DNA from: Pelagimonas phthalicica
GTDB taxonomy: Bacteria > Pseudomonadota > Alphaproteobacteria > Rhodobacterales > Rhodobacteraceae
DNA: 64,000 bases
NCBI RefSeq assembly: GCF_004364805.1
Contig: NZ_SOAP01000002.1
Coordinates: forward strand, 1,364,001-1,428,000
Direction: 5' to 3'
Of this stretch, positions 34,879-43,173 are shown in pieces (within the stretch, counting starts at the first letter, position 1; each line of letters starts with the position of its first letter). The position numbers and the translations under genes are program-made. The notes beneath the pieces are model-generated. The model saw only the letters and a list, made by a program, of their open reading frames with translations. It was not told the origin of the DNA and ran no database searches.

Positions 34879-36114
34879 ATGTCGATTTCTTTCCAAGTTC
34901 CGCTTGCCTCAACATTAACCGCCACACTGGCCCTGACCCTGCTTCAGGGCTGTGCCAGCCTGAAACGCCCTGACAATATCGAGCCGGTCGCGGAGGGGCG
35001 GGCCTATCAGGCGCAGTACCGCCAACCAGATCGCAAGAAATCCCGCTATCTGGAATCGCAAAGCATGAACGAAACGCCCTGCCTACCCCTGATCGGCGGC
35101 ACGGTTGAGGATAGTTTCGGGAAATGGTCTGGCCCGGCGTTGAGCCCGCTTTTTGGTGAAAAACTGACCCGCAATGATCTGGTTGAACTGGTCGTGGTGG
35201 GCGATGACACCTTTAGCGGCGATTATGTCGTGTCGCGCGAGGGGGATCTGACCCTGCCCCACCTGCCGCCTGTCAAGGCGCAGGGGCGGTCTGTGCCCCA
35301 GATCGAAAAATCCCTGCGCAAGGCGCTGATAGCCTCGGGCTTTTACGCGCAGCCGCCGCAACTGACCTTGCGCATATTGGATTTTGCCGAGGTCAGCGTT
35401 GGCGTGACGGGGGCCGTGTTTGAACCCCATGCCGTGCGCATCGGGGCCGTTTCCGGCGATCGCGCCGACCGGATGCGTCAAGGGGCCATGGGGGCCTCGA
35501 CCGAAGCGCGCAACCTGTCCGTCGCCCTGCGCGCCGCCGGGGGCGTGCGGCCAGATGCCGACCTGTCCGCGGTTGAGCTGCATCGCAGCGGGCAAGTGTA
35601 CCGTATGGATCTGCGCGGTGTTTTTGAGGGCACGGACCCCACCGATATCATGCTGCTCAGCGGTGATCAGATCGTGGTGAAAAGCCGCCAGTGTTTTCAG
35701 GATGACCTGATGCGCCCCAGCCCGATCAGCCCGCCGGGCGTCACGCTCTATATGTCGAACCTAACGCAACCCGCCTCAGGCAATGCTGAATCCGCCATCG
35801 GGCGCTCGGTTCGCGAAGTGCCCTATGGCGCGCGGTTCTTGCAGGCTGTGGTGGATACCAATTGTGTGGGCGGGATCAAACTGACCAATGCCAATCGCCA
35901 CGCCATTCTGTTTTCGCGCAATCCCGTGACGCAAGTATCTGTGGTTATCGAACGCAACATCGAACGGCTTTTGCGGCGTGCTGACCGGGATGATTACGAC
36001 CCCTATGTGCTGCCCGGCGATGCTATTGCCTGCTATGACAGCACGGTCACCAATATCGCCGATCTGGGCCGCGTCACGACCGTTGTGGGAACCGCTGGGA
36101 TCCTGCTCAAGTAA
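34879..36114 (+). CDS. Polysaccharide export outer-membrane lipoprotein (OPX/Wza-like)
   Basis: A 411-residue protein. Start at the ATG 34879 (MSISFQVPLAST) gives a lipoprotein signal with lipobox LLQGC (Cys 25). The poly-export domain has VVVGDDTFSGDYVVSREGDLTLPHL, followed by SLBB-like repeats (VSVGVTGAVFEPHAVRIG, LRAAGGVRPDADLS, DIMLLSGDQIVV). A second half contains ARFLQAVVDTNCVGG and a C-terminal hydrophobic end. OPX proteins form the outer-membrane exit channel for EPS. Its stop overlaps by 8 bp the end of a convergent hybrid kinase. Confidence 0.9.
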   Translation: MSISFQVPLASTLTATLALTLLQGCASLKRPDNIEPVAEGRAYQAQYRQPDRKKSRYLESQSMNETPCLPLIGGTVEDSFGKWSGPALSPLFGEKLTRNDLVELVVVGDDTFSGDYVVSREGDLTLPHLPPVKAQGRSVPQIEKSLRKALIASGFYAQPPQLTLRILDFAEVSVGVTGAVFEPHAVRIGAVSGDRADRMRQGAMGASTEARNLSVALRAAGGVRPDADLSAVELHRSGQVYRMDLRGVFEGTDPTDIMLLSGDQIVVKSRQCFQDDLMRPSPISPPGVTLYMSNLTQPASGNAESAIGRSVREVPYGARFLQAVVDTNCVGGIKLTNANRHAILFSRNPVTQVSVVIERNIERLLRRADRDDYDPYVLPGDAIACYDSTVTNIADLGRVTTVVGTAGILLK

Positions 36115-38641
36115 GCCTGGACAGCCAAGCTTTCAGCCCGTCTTGGGTGTTTTCCCAACAGGTCCGCAATTCAGGCAGCGCATCGGATACGTCTTTGACA
36201 CGCTCTTGCTCGCACATATTTTCGATCTGGTTCAGCAATAGTCCCAATCGCTGTGCGCCCAACATCGCGGCGCTACCGGCCACGTTATGCGCCTGAACAG
36301 CGCGGCTGGCTGGATCATTGAGGTCTTTGATATCGTTCAGAAACGCCGCGACATCCTTTTGCAGCCGCCCAAACAGATGCAGCAAAGCGTCGGCGGATAG
36401 GGCATTCACAAGGTCATCCAGTTGGGCCGCGTTCAACACATCCGTGTTCGGCAATGGCGGATCAACAATGTCCAACAAAGCGCTTTCAAGTGCCGCGAAG
36501 GTCAGGGGTTTGCCAAGCACCCCGGTCATCCCCGCCTCAAGATAGGTGCGCGTGTCCTCGGGAAAGACATTGGCCGACACCGCAAAGATCGGCACCGTTG
36601 CCGAGCAACCGGTTTCGCGAATGCGCCGCGTCGCCGCCAAACCATCCATTTCCGGCATCGAAATATCCATCAGGATGACATCAAACATGCGCTGTGCAGC
36701 CGTGGTGATGGCGTCATGGGCATTATCACGACAGGTCACGTGATGGCCTTCATGCTCCAACATGGCTGCCATCACATCGAGATTGATCTGGTTGTCATCC
36801 ACCACCAAGATATCGAGGGCAGGCAACATGCCCCCCGCGGTTTCCTCTGGCTGGGATTTGGCCATAGGCGCCTGTGTGCGGGTCACCGGAAGGATCACGT
36901 CAAACCGGCTGCCAACGCCCACGGCACTTTGCACTTCGATGGTGCCGCCCAGAACACGGGCGAACCTTTGCGCAATCCCAAGGCCAAGCCCCGTCCCCGG
37001 CGCGCTGCGATCCAGCGAGGCGTCGAAGGTCTGGAAATCGTCAAAGACCTTGTCCAATTGATCCTTGGCAATCCCGATCCCGGTATCCTGCACGCTGATG
37101 GTCAGGGTGCTGCCCCCCGCGTGATCCTCTAACCTGGCATCCAGTTTGACCAGACCATCCCGGGTGAACTTGATCGCGTTGCCCACAAGGTTTAGCAGGA
37201 TCTGTTCCAGTTTATGTTCATCGCTCAGGATCCAATCCTGCGCATCACCGGTCCAGGACCATTCAATGGCGTTGCCCCGCTCAGCCGCTGCGCCGCTTTG
37301 GGCATCAATGATGTTCTGGATCAGACGGCCGGAGTTCACCGGCTCTTTGCGGGTTTTGTCTGCGCCGCCTTCGGTGCTGACAATATCCAGAACGGCATTC
37401 ACATGCCGCAGCAAAAGCTGCCCGGATATATCCATATTTTGCAGCATCTTGCGCTGCCGCGCATTGATATCCTCGCGAAACATCAGTTGCAGGGTGCCAA
37501 GAATGCCGTTCAAGGGCGTTCTGATTTCATGGCTCATGACCGCAAGGAAATCGGTCTTGGCCTTTTCCCCGGCCAAAGCCTGATCGCGGGCTTTGATCAG
37601 CTCTTTCTCATCGGCCTTGGCCTGTGAAATATCGCGCAGAAACGCGACAAAGATCTCATCCCCATCCTCGCGGATCGAGGACAGGGCCATCTCGATCGGG
37701 AAAACTTCGCCGTCATGCCGACAGGCTTCTAGCTGCACCCGCCCCTTGCCGATCACCCGCCTTTCGCCACCGGCCTGCATGCGCGCCATCCCGTCGCGAT
37801 GGGCCGGTCGCAGATGATCCGGAACGATCAAATCACCGATAGGAACGCCCTGCACGTCATTGGCACGAAAGCCGAAAATATGCTCGGCGGCGGGGTTCAA
37901 TGTCAGGATTTCACCGCGTTTATTGGTCACGATCACACCGTCAAGCGATGTTTCAAGGATGCCCTGAAGCCTCGAATTGATCTCAACCAATTGCGCGCCT
38001 TGCCGCCGCCGCTGGATGTTGAGGTGGAACAATCCAACGCTCAGCCCGCCCATGACCAACAGCATCGCGCCGGTCAAATTGATCAGGTTCGCCAAAGTCG
38101 AAGACACCTCTCCGCGACGGTAGTCGGATTGGCGGGCAAAGAACTCCACCCCGCCCAGCGCCAGAACACGCAGATCATTTTGCAGACTTTGCGTTTGCAA
38201 TTTGATCTGGGGAACGGCGCGCAGCAGCACCGCGTCAGAGCCATCCATATAAGGAATAAACCCATCAAGGGTATTTCTGATCAAAGGCAAGGTCGCACTG
38301 GCGCTGGAGACGTCGCGAAACGGTGCAAATAATTGCCCGTGCTGGAACAGATCAATGCGGGAATAAAGCAGGTCAAAGCGCAGCCGAATACGCTCAGCCG
38401 CCTCTGCCGGATCACCAATGTCTGAATTGGACAGCGCATCGAGAAAGCGCAGATACTCCACCTCACTTTGGCTGAGCGCCCATTCGACATTGTCGGTGCG
38501 TGCTGATTTTAGCTTTTCCAGTTCACCAAAGACTTCGCGGCCAACAAACCCAGTCAGGACCACAAAGACCACCAAGGCAATAAACACACCGATAAAGGGA
38601 AAGCGCGAGCTTGGTTTGGAATTCAGCGTCCGTCCGTCCAT
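36107..38641 (-). CDS. Membrane hybrid histidine kinase (PAS-HisKA-HATPase-REC-HPt)
   Basis: An 844-residue kinase with membrane segments at about 15-37 and 190-212 around a periplasmic region, then PAS (RLQGILETSLDGVIVTNKRG, about 235-350), HisKA (DFLAVMSHEIRTPLNGILG), HATPase (NAIKFTRDGLVKLDA, DTGIGIAKDQLDKVF, GTGLGLGIAQRFARVLGG), a receiver (DILVVDDNQINLDVMAAM, VILMDISMPEMDGL) and a C-terminal HPt. In the HPt the motif is AHNVAGSAAMLGA: the phospho-His is kept, the usual KG is AG. The upstream partner is the Mo-cofactor-fold protein gene 25 bp before it. It may act on the LuxR-type regulator at 40938 (inference from proximity). Confidence 0.93.
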   Translation of the reverse strand: MDGRTLNSKPSSRFPFIGVFIALVVFVVLTGFVGREVFGELEKLKSARTDNVEWALSQSEVEYLRFLDALSNSDIGDPAEAAERIRLRFDLLYSRIDLFQHGQLFAPFRDVSSASATLPLIRNTLDGFIPYMDGSDAVLLRAVPQIKLQTQSLQNDLRVLALGGVEFFARQSDYRRGEVSSTLANLINLTGAMLLVMGGLSVGLFHLNIQRRRQGAQLVEINSRLQGILETSLDGVIVTNKRGEILTLNPAAEHIFGFRANDVQGVPIGDLIVPDHLRPAHRDGMARMQAGGERRVIGKGRVQLEACRHDGEVFPIEMALSSIREDGDEIFVAFLRDISQAKADEKELIKARDQALAGEKAKTDFLAVMSHEIRTPLNGILGTLQLMFREDINARQRKMLQNMDISGQLLLRHVNAVLDIVSTEGGADKTRKEPVNSGRLIQNIIDAQSGAAAERGNAIEWSWTGDAQDWILSDEHKLEQILLNLVGNAIKFTRDGLVKLDARLEDHAGGSTLTISVQDTGIGIAKDQLDKVFDDFQTFDASLDRSAPGTGLGLGIAQRFARVLGGTIEVQSAVGVGSRFDVILPVTRTQAPMAKSQPEETAGGMLPALDILVVDDNQINLDVMAAMLEHEGHHVTCRDNAHDAITTAAQRMFDVILMDISMPEMDGLAATRRIRETGCSATVPIFAVSANVFPEDTRTYLEAGMTGVLGKPLTFAALESALLDIVDPPLPNTDVLNAAQLDDLVNALSADALLHLFGRLQKDVAAFLNDIKDLNDPASRAVQAHNVAGSAAMLGAQRLGLLLNQIENMCEQERVKDVSDALPELRTCWENTQDGLKAWLSRLT

Positions 38642-38666
38642 CGTTACCCCCTAAAACAAAACCATT

Positions 38667-39149
38667 CTATTCATGTAGCACGTGAAGGCTCTGCAACTGC
38701 CAGACACTTTGAGAATAGACTGTTTCGGTACGAAATTCAGGAGATCGGTCATAGGGAAAGACGATCCACAGCGGGCCTTTGCCGCGGCGAGACATCAATG
38801 CGTCATCCATTTGCCACGCCACAATGGGCGCGTCAGCAGACAAAGAGGCCACCGGAATATCGACCGCATAGTCATTGGCAGCGCGGGCGCGCACGGTGCC
38901 GCTTTTGATCTCCATCTCGTCCAGCAAAGCCAGCAAGGCAACGCCAGTGAAAGCTTTGACGCCGGTGGTCCAAATTGTGCTGGTCTCAAAGGACGTTTGC
39001 GGCAGGTCGCGCAACGCGACCAGATCGTAATCTATTGATGACGCTTGGGTTTCCACCGTCAAAACAGGCGTTGCAGCTTGTTGGTCTGACGCAAGCGGTG
39101 CCCCGGCAAGCAAGAAAACGCCGCTGGCGACCAAGAATGACCTTTGCAC
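38667..39149 (-). CDS. Secreted oxidoreductase-like protein with molybdopterin-binding fold, probable sensor partner
   Basis: A 160-residue exported protein (signal peptide to about residue 22) resembling the central part of the sulfite-oxidase-type molybdopterin domain (YDLVALRDLPQTSFETSTIWTTG, FTGVALLALLDEM, PIVAWQMDDALMSRRGKGPLWIVFPYD). It contains no cysteine at all, so the Mo-ligating Cys of true enzymes is missing, and it is half the usual length. It is 25 bp upstream of the hybrid kinase and in the same direction; a ligand-binding sensor role for that kinase is more likely than catalysis. Confidence 0.78.
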   Translation of the reverse strand: MQRSFLVASGVFLLAGAPLASDQQAATPVLTVETQASSIDYDLVALRDLPQTSFETSTIWTTGVKAFTGVALLALLDEMEIKSGTVRARAANDYAVDIPVASLSADAPIVAWQMDDALMSRRGKGPLWIVFPYDRSPEFRTETVYSQSVWQLQSLHVLHE

Positions 39150-39196
39150 GATGATACCTCCTTCGACTGATCCATAAATTTCGGTTCAGCCTGACG

Positions 39197-39236
39197 GAAA
39201 ACGGCCCCACCCGGTAATGCTATTCCGGGTAGGGCC
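39197..39236 (-). terminator. Rho-independent terminator of the WecG-sugar transferase gene
   Basis: On the minus strand GGCCCTACCCGG pairs with CCGGGTGGGGCC (11 of 12 Watson-Crick, one G-T) around a 10-base loop, followed by GTTTTCC. It lies 18 bp after the stop at 39255. Confidence 0.82.
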
Positions 39237-39254
39237 CTATCCGATCGGATGTAA

Positions 39255-40664
39255 TCAATAGGCCCCCTGCCGCAAGAGCACCGCGCGGAAGGTCAGCGCC
39301 ATCACCATCAAATCCAGCCAGATCGTGCGCGCTTTGACATAGGCAATGTCGAGATCTACCATCTTGTCAAAGCTGATATCGGCCCGCCCGGACACTTGCC
39401 AAACCCCGGTGATTCCCGGTTTGGTCATCAGCCGCTGCATGGCACGTGGCGGATAGGCCTGAACCTCGGAAGGGAGCGCCGGACGCGGACCGACAAGGGA
39501 CATATCTCCTTTTAAAACATTGATAATTTGCGGCAGCTCATCAAAGGACCATTTCCGCAGAAACCGCCCAGCCCGCGTGACACGGGGATCATGTTTGGAC
39601 TTGAAACACACGCCACTGCGGTCAGATGTTTTTAACAGGGCGGCCCGGCGGGCTTCGGCATCCACATACATGGTTCGAAACTTGAACAGCTTGAATTCGG
39701 CCCCGAATTCCCCCACCCGCATTTGGGAAAAGACCGCCTGTCCGCGGCTATCCAAACGGATGGCCAGCAGGATCACCAAAAACAGCGGGGCCAGCAGACA
39801 TAGCGCAACAAGAGCCAAGACAATGTCGAGCATCCGCTTTTCAACCGCTCCGGCCTGCATCCCTTTGAGCGAATGGACCATGGCGCGCGTCATAAAGGTG
39901 GCATTGCCAACCAGATACCGCCCGGCCATGCGGCGCGGTTCCATACACAGGCGGTAAACCCATTCCGCCCGCATCTTGCGGACAGGTTCGGGCGCGCGCG
40001 GCATCATCCCAGAGACAAAATCAAACAGCGCTCCAACACCCATGACCAATTGGGCATCCAACTCATCGCGAAACTGATCGATCCACAGCTCTTGCAGCGG
40101 GACACCCATGGCGACCAGGACAATATCCGCGCCGCTGGTGTTTATGGCATCAACGGTGCTGCGGGCGCATTTTGACTGGCCATAACCGTCGCGAACTCCG
40201 GCAATCGTCAAGCCGGGGCAACTGGCCTCTAGCTTTTCCGCCGCCGCCTGCGCAACGCCGGGTTTGGCCCCCAGCAGATAGACCGACAAACCACGCTGCC
40301 CCGCCTCTTGAAGCATGGCAGGAACCAGATCCGTGCCATTCAAATTGGCGGTTAGACGGGTGCCCGTCATGCGCGCAGCCAGTTCAACCCCGATCCCATC
40401 AGGAAACACATAATCCGCACGGCCCAGAGCCTGGGCATAGCTGCGATGGCGCGCCCGGACATTCGCGCAATGGGCGTTCAAAAAGCACACGGTTTTGCGC
40501 TTACCATCCAGGCAAAGCGCAATGGCCTCTTGCGGCGTGCCATCCCAAATCGGCTGGTCCAGCACCGCCACACTTTGTTCTTCTAGCGGATGATCTCTGG
40601 TGCTGGGCTGACGCTCGACACGGTTTGCCCCCAGCCTGAATTCGATATCCGGTTGATACTGCAT
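39255..40664 (-). CDS. Fusion of WecG/TagA-type glycosyltransferase and initiating sugar phosphotransferase
   Basis: A 469-residue protein. Residues about 30-225 are a WecG/TagA/CpsF (GT26) domain: FLNAHCANVRARHRSY, RADYVFPDGIGVELAAR, TGTRLTANLNGTDLVPAML, YLLGAKPGVAQAAAEKL, GVPLQELWIDQFRDEL. Residues about 265-469 are a bacterial sugar transferase: KRMLDIVLALVALCLLAPLFLVILLAIRLDS (one membrane hairpin), FKLFKFRTMYVDAE, RKWSFDELPQIINVLKGDMS, LVGPRPALPSEV and KPGITGVWQVSGR. The second part puts the first sugar phosphate on undecaprenyl phosphate; the first probably adds the second sugar, so one protein may make the disaccharide carrier. The ATG 40664 has AGGAGG upstream. Confidence 0.9.
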   Translation of the reverse strand: MQYQPDIEFRLGANRVERQPSTRDHPLEEQSVAVLDQPIWDGTPQEAIALCLDGKRKTVCFLNAHCANVRARHRSYAQALGRADYVFPDGIGVELAARMTGTRLTANLNGTDLVPAMLQEAGQRGLSVYLLGAKPGVAQAAAEKLEASCPGLTIAGVRDGYGQSKCARSTVDAINTSGADIVLVAMGVPLQELWIDQFRDELDAQLVMGVGALFDFVSGMMPRAPEPVRKMRAEWVYRLCMEPRRMAGRYLVGNATFMTRAMVHSLKGMQAGAVEKRMLDIVLALVALCLLAPLFLVILLAIRLDSRGQAVFSQMRVGEFGAEFKLFKFRTMYVDAEARRAALLKTSDRSGVCFKSKHDPRVTRAGRFLRKWSFDELPQIINVLKGDMSLVGPRPALPSEVQAYPPRAMQRLMTKPGITGVWQVSGRADISFDKMVDLDIAYVKARTIWLDLMVMALTFRAVLLRQGAY

Positions 40665-40937
40665 CACATGACCTCCTTTATGACGATCCGGCGCAGGAAA
40701 AGCAGCCGGGCTAAGGTCAGCCTGGCGCCGTATCGGGCATTTCCAAATTGGGCAGAGGGGTAAGCAGCGGCGTTTGCGGCGGTGGCAACGCTCTGAATTG
40801 GTTAACAAATGCGCAAGCGCGCCCGTCACCTATCCAAACGGATGGCGGGATAGTCCCTAAGACACGATCATTCCCATTGTGAGATCGCGTCCTACCGTGT
40901 CTAATCACAGATGCCATTCAAAAGATGGAGTTCGCCA

Positions 40938-41552
40938 GTGAAGATATTACTTGCCGATGACCACGGTTTGGTCCGCGACACCTTGGTTGCGTTTATGGAA
41001 ACGACCGGAGAATTCGACGTCGAAGCCGTCTCGAATTTCGATCAGGCCTTTGAGCGGGTCCAAAAGGACAGCCAGTTCGATCTGGTCCTCTTGGATTTCA
41101 AGATGCCGCAGATGAATGGGTTGGAAGGATTGCAGCGCATCCTGGCCCTGCCCTCGGCTCCTAAGGTCGCGCTGATCTCGGGCAACGCGTCGCGTGATGT
41201 CGCCGACGCGGCGCTGGAGGCTGGCGCGGCGGGATTTGTACCCAAAACCCTGGCGGCGCAATCGCTGATCAATGCCATCCGCTTTATGGCCATGGGGGAG
41301 AAATACGCTCCGCTCGAATTTATGACCGCCGAAGATGAGAAACCAAGCCATCCTTTGGCCGAGAAACTGACGGCCCGGGAAATGCAGGTGTTGGAAGGGT
41401 TGACCAAAGGCCAATCGAACAAGGAAATCGCCCGCGACCTGGATTTGGCCGAACCAACGATCAAGCTGCATGTGAAAACGCTCTACCGTAAGATCGATGT
41501 CCACAATCGGACGCAAGCCGCTTTGGTCGCCAAAGAGGCCGGGCTCTTTTAG
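40938..41552 (+). CDS. LuxR/NarL-family response regulator
   Basis: A 204-residue two-domain regulator: receiver (KILLADDHGLVRDTLVAFME, LVLLDFKMPQMNGLEGLQ, ALISGNASRDVADAALEAGAAGFVPKTL) and C-terminal LuxR HTH (LTAREMQVLEGLTKGQSNKEIARDLDLAEPTIKLHVKTLYRKI). All receiver residues are present. The GTG at 40938 is preferred because GGAG lies 8 bases upstream and the protein then begins at the first receiver strand; an in-frame ATG at 40911 is possible. It lies between the EPS initiating transferase and the Wzz gene, so control of EPS production is likely. Confidence 0.9.
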   Translation: MKILLADDHGLVRDTLVAFMETTGEFDVEAVSNFDQAFERVQKDSQFDLVLLDFKMPQMNGLEGLQRILALPSAPKVALISGNASRDVADAALEAGAAGFVPKTLAAQSLINAIRFMAMGEKYAPLEFMTAEDEKPSHPLAEKLTAREMQVLEGLTKGQSNKEIARDLDLAEPTIKLHVKTLYRKIDVHNRTQAALVAKEAGLF

Positions 41553-41657
41553 GGGCGAGATGCATTTTACAGCACCTATCCGGTCGGACAGGGATGCCAC
41601 CCGAAAACCCCACTCTCCTGCCCCGTTGCCCGGCTGAGACAACTGAGGCGGGCGACT

Positions 41658-41690
41658 AAACTCATAAGTAAGGAGCATGCTTATGAGTTT
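41658..41690 (+). promoter_or_regulatory. Perfect hairpin enclosing the ribosome binding site of the Wzz-like gene
   Basis: AAACTCATAAG (41658-41668) and CTTATGAGTTT (41680-41690) are perfect 11 bp complementary arms. The 11-base loop holds AAGGAG, the ribosome binding site, and the 3' arm holds the start ATG at 41683. In RNA this would hold the start codon in a stem; in DNA it may be an operator. No other feature explains it. Confidence 0.7.
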
Positions 41691-43173
41691 TCAAAAGCCC
41701 AATTTCAGACCCTCAAAGGCGCAGAAGATCCTGCCCCCCAAGGCGGAGCGCAAGACGCGCGGCGCTGGGGGTTCGGATCTCAGATCCCACTTTACATCCC
41801 TCAAGGTCCGCCTCTATCGCAACACCCGACGTCACGCGCGCTATTTGGGCGTTCTCGCCATTGGGTTCCTGGCCATATGGCTACCTTCGCTTGGTTATCT
41901 CAGCATCGCCAAACCGCAATACGCCTCTAGTTTTTCGCTGATCCTGCCCGGCGCGGGCAGTTCCACGACAGTGAACCTCAATAACTTTGGCCAGGCGTCC
42001 TCCTACGCCAATTCCGCCTTTGCCAACGGGTCCATCAGCCCGACGGAGACCTATAAAAGGTTGATTGTAGCGGACAGGATTTTGACCCGAGCAGCAGAGG
42101 CAGAGACCGTGACCCCGCAGGATTTTGGACGGCCCAAGATCAAGCTCGTGGACCAGACCAACCTGATCCATGTGGAGCTGTCCGCCGGTGACCCAAGCGC
42201 CGCTCAGGCCCGTGCCCGCGCCCTCTTGCAGACGTTTTTTCAGGAAATCAACGCCCTGCGCCAGGATGAGATCGAGCAGCGGCAAGCCGGGGGCAAAGAT
42301 GCGATTGCCGACTACGTGGCCTCGGTCGGCGCGACCCGCCGCTCAATCTCGGATTTGCGCGGCAATGGTGGCCTCATGTCTCCAGAGCAATTCCGCGACC
42401 GTGTCACCGCCGTTGAGGCGCTGGCCGATAGTTTGCGGCGCGTGAGAGCGGATCAGGCAGCGCAATTGTCCAAGGTCACGGATCTGGAAACCGCGTTGCA
42501 AATCTCGGCCGACGGGGCGGCGGCGACCTTGAAACTTTTCGCGGATGAGGAATATCGGGGATTGCTGTCGGACCTGTCCAAATGTGCCACCGCGTTCAAT
42601 CTGGCGCGGTCCCGGTTTGGCCCGCGCCATCCACAGCGCGTTTCGGCCAAGACCGCCCTGGACACGGCACAGGCTGCTGTGTTGCAGCGCGCATCGCACG
42701 TGACCGGGTTTAGCACTGCTCAAGTGATCCGCCTGGATCGGGCTCCGGACGGGGCCCGGGCGGAACTACTGGCGCAATTGGTGCGCGAACATGCCAGCCT
42801 TGAGGCCCTGAAAAAGGAAGAAGCGGCCTTGCAAGCGCAGCACAATCGCGAAGCGCAACGCCTGAAAGCGCTGGAACCGGTGGCCTCGGAGCTTGAGGAT
42901 CGCCAGCGCGATTTCGAAGTGGCCGAGGCGGTGTTTGCCTCGGCCATCGCGCGCAGCCAATCCTCGAAAACCGATATCTATGCGTCTTACCCGCTGGTTC
43001 AGGTGCTTGAGGATCCAAGCCTGCCAGATCGCCCAACCTCCCCCAAATCCAAACTGATCATTGCCGCAGCCATTGCGGCCAGCCTGATGCTGATCATCGC
43101 GGCCTTGCTCGGGTGGAGCCGTGACCGTGTGATTGCCAAGCTCCTGCATCGCCCGCAGGTCGCCAAGCCATGA
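41683..43173 (+). CDS. Wzz/GumC-type polysaccharide chain-length/co-polymerase protein without kinase domain
   Basis: A 496-residue inner-membrane protein: cytoplasmic basic N-terminus (about 1-45), membrane segment YLGVLAIGFLAIWLPSLGYLS, a long periplasmic region with coiled-coil stretches (RQDEIEQRQAGGKDAIADYV; LREHASLEALKKEEAALQAQ-like), the pre-membrane PLVQVLEDPSLPDRPTSPKSK motif, and a last membrane segment (LIIAAAIAASLMLIIAALLGW) with a short basic tail. There is no Walker box, so it is not a BY-kinase fusion. The start at 41683 has AAGGAG 7 bases upstream; the ATG at 41677 is too close. The next gene overlaps its stop. Confidence 0.88.
   Translation: MSFQKPNFRPSKAQKILPPKAERKTRGAGGSDLRSHFTSLKVRLYRNTRRHARYLGVLAIGFLAIWLPSLGYLSIAKPQYASSFSLILPGAGSSTTVNLNNFGQASSYANSAFANGSISPTETYKRLIVADRILTRAAEAETVTPQDFGRPKIKLVDQTNLIHVELSAGDPSAAQARARALLQTFFQEINALRQDEIEQRQAGGKDAIADYVASVGATRRSISDLRGNGGLMSPEQFRDRVTAVEALADSLRRVRADQAAQLSKVTDLETALQISADGAAATLKLFADEEYRGLLSDLSKCATAFNLARSRFGPRHPQRVSAKTALDTAQAAVLQRASHVTGFSTAQVIRLDRAPDGARAELLAQLVREHASLEALKKEEAALQAQHNREAQRLKALEPVASELEDRQRDFEVAEAVFASAIARSQSSKTDIYASYPLVQVLEDPSLPDRPTSPKSKLIIAAAIAASLMLIIAALLGWSRDRVIAKLLHRPQVAKP

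Noticed and set aside
38667-39149. Active sulfite-oxidase-type molybdoenzyme
   Set aside because: The protein is half the usual length and contains no cysteine to bind molybdenum.
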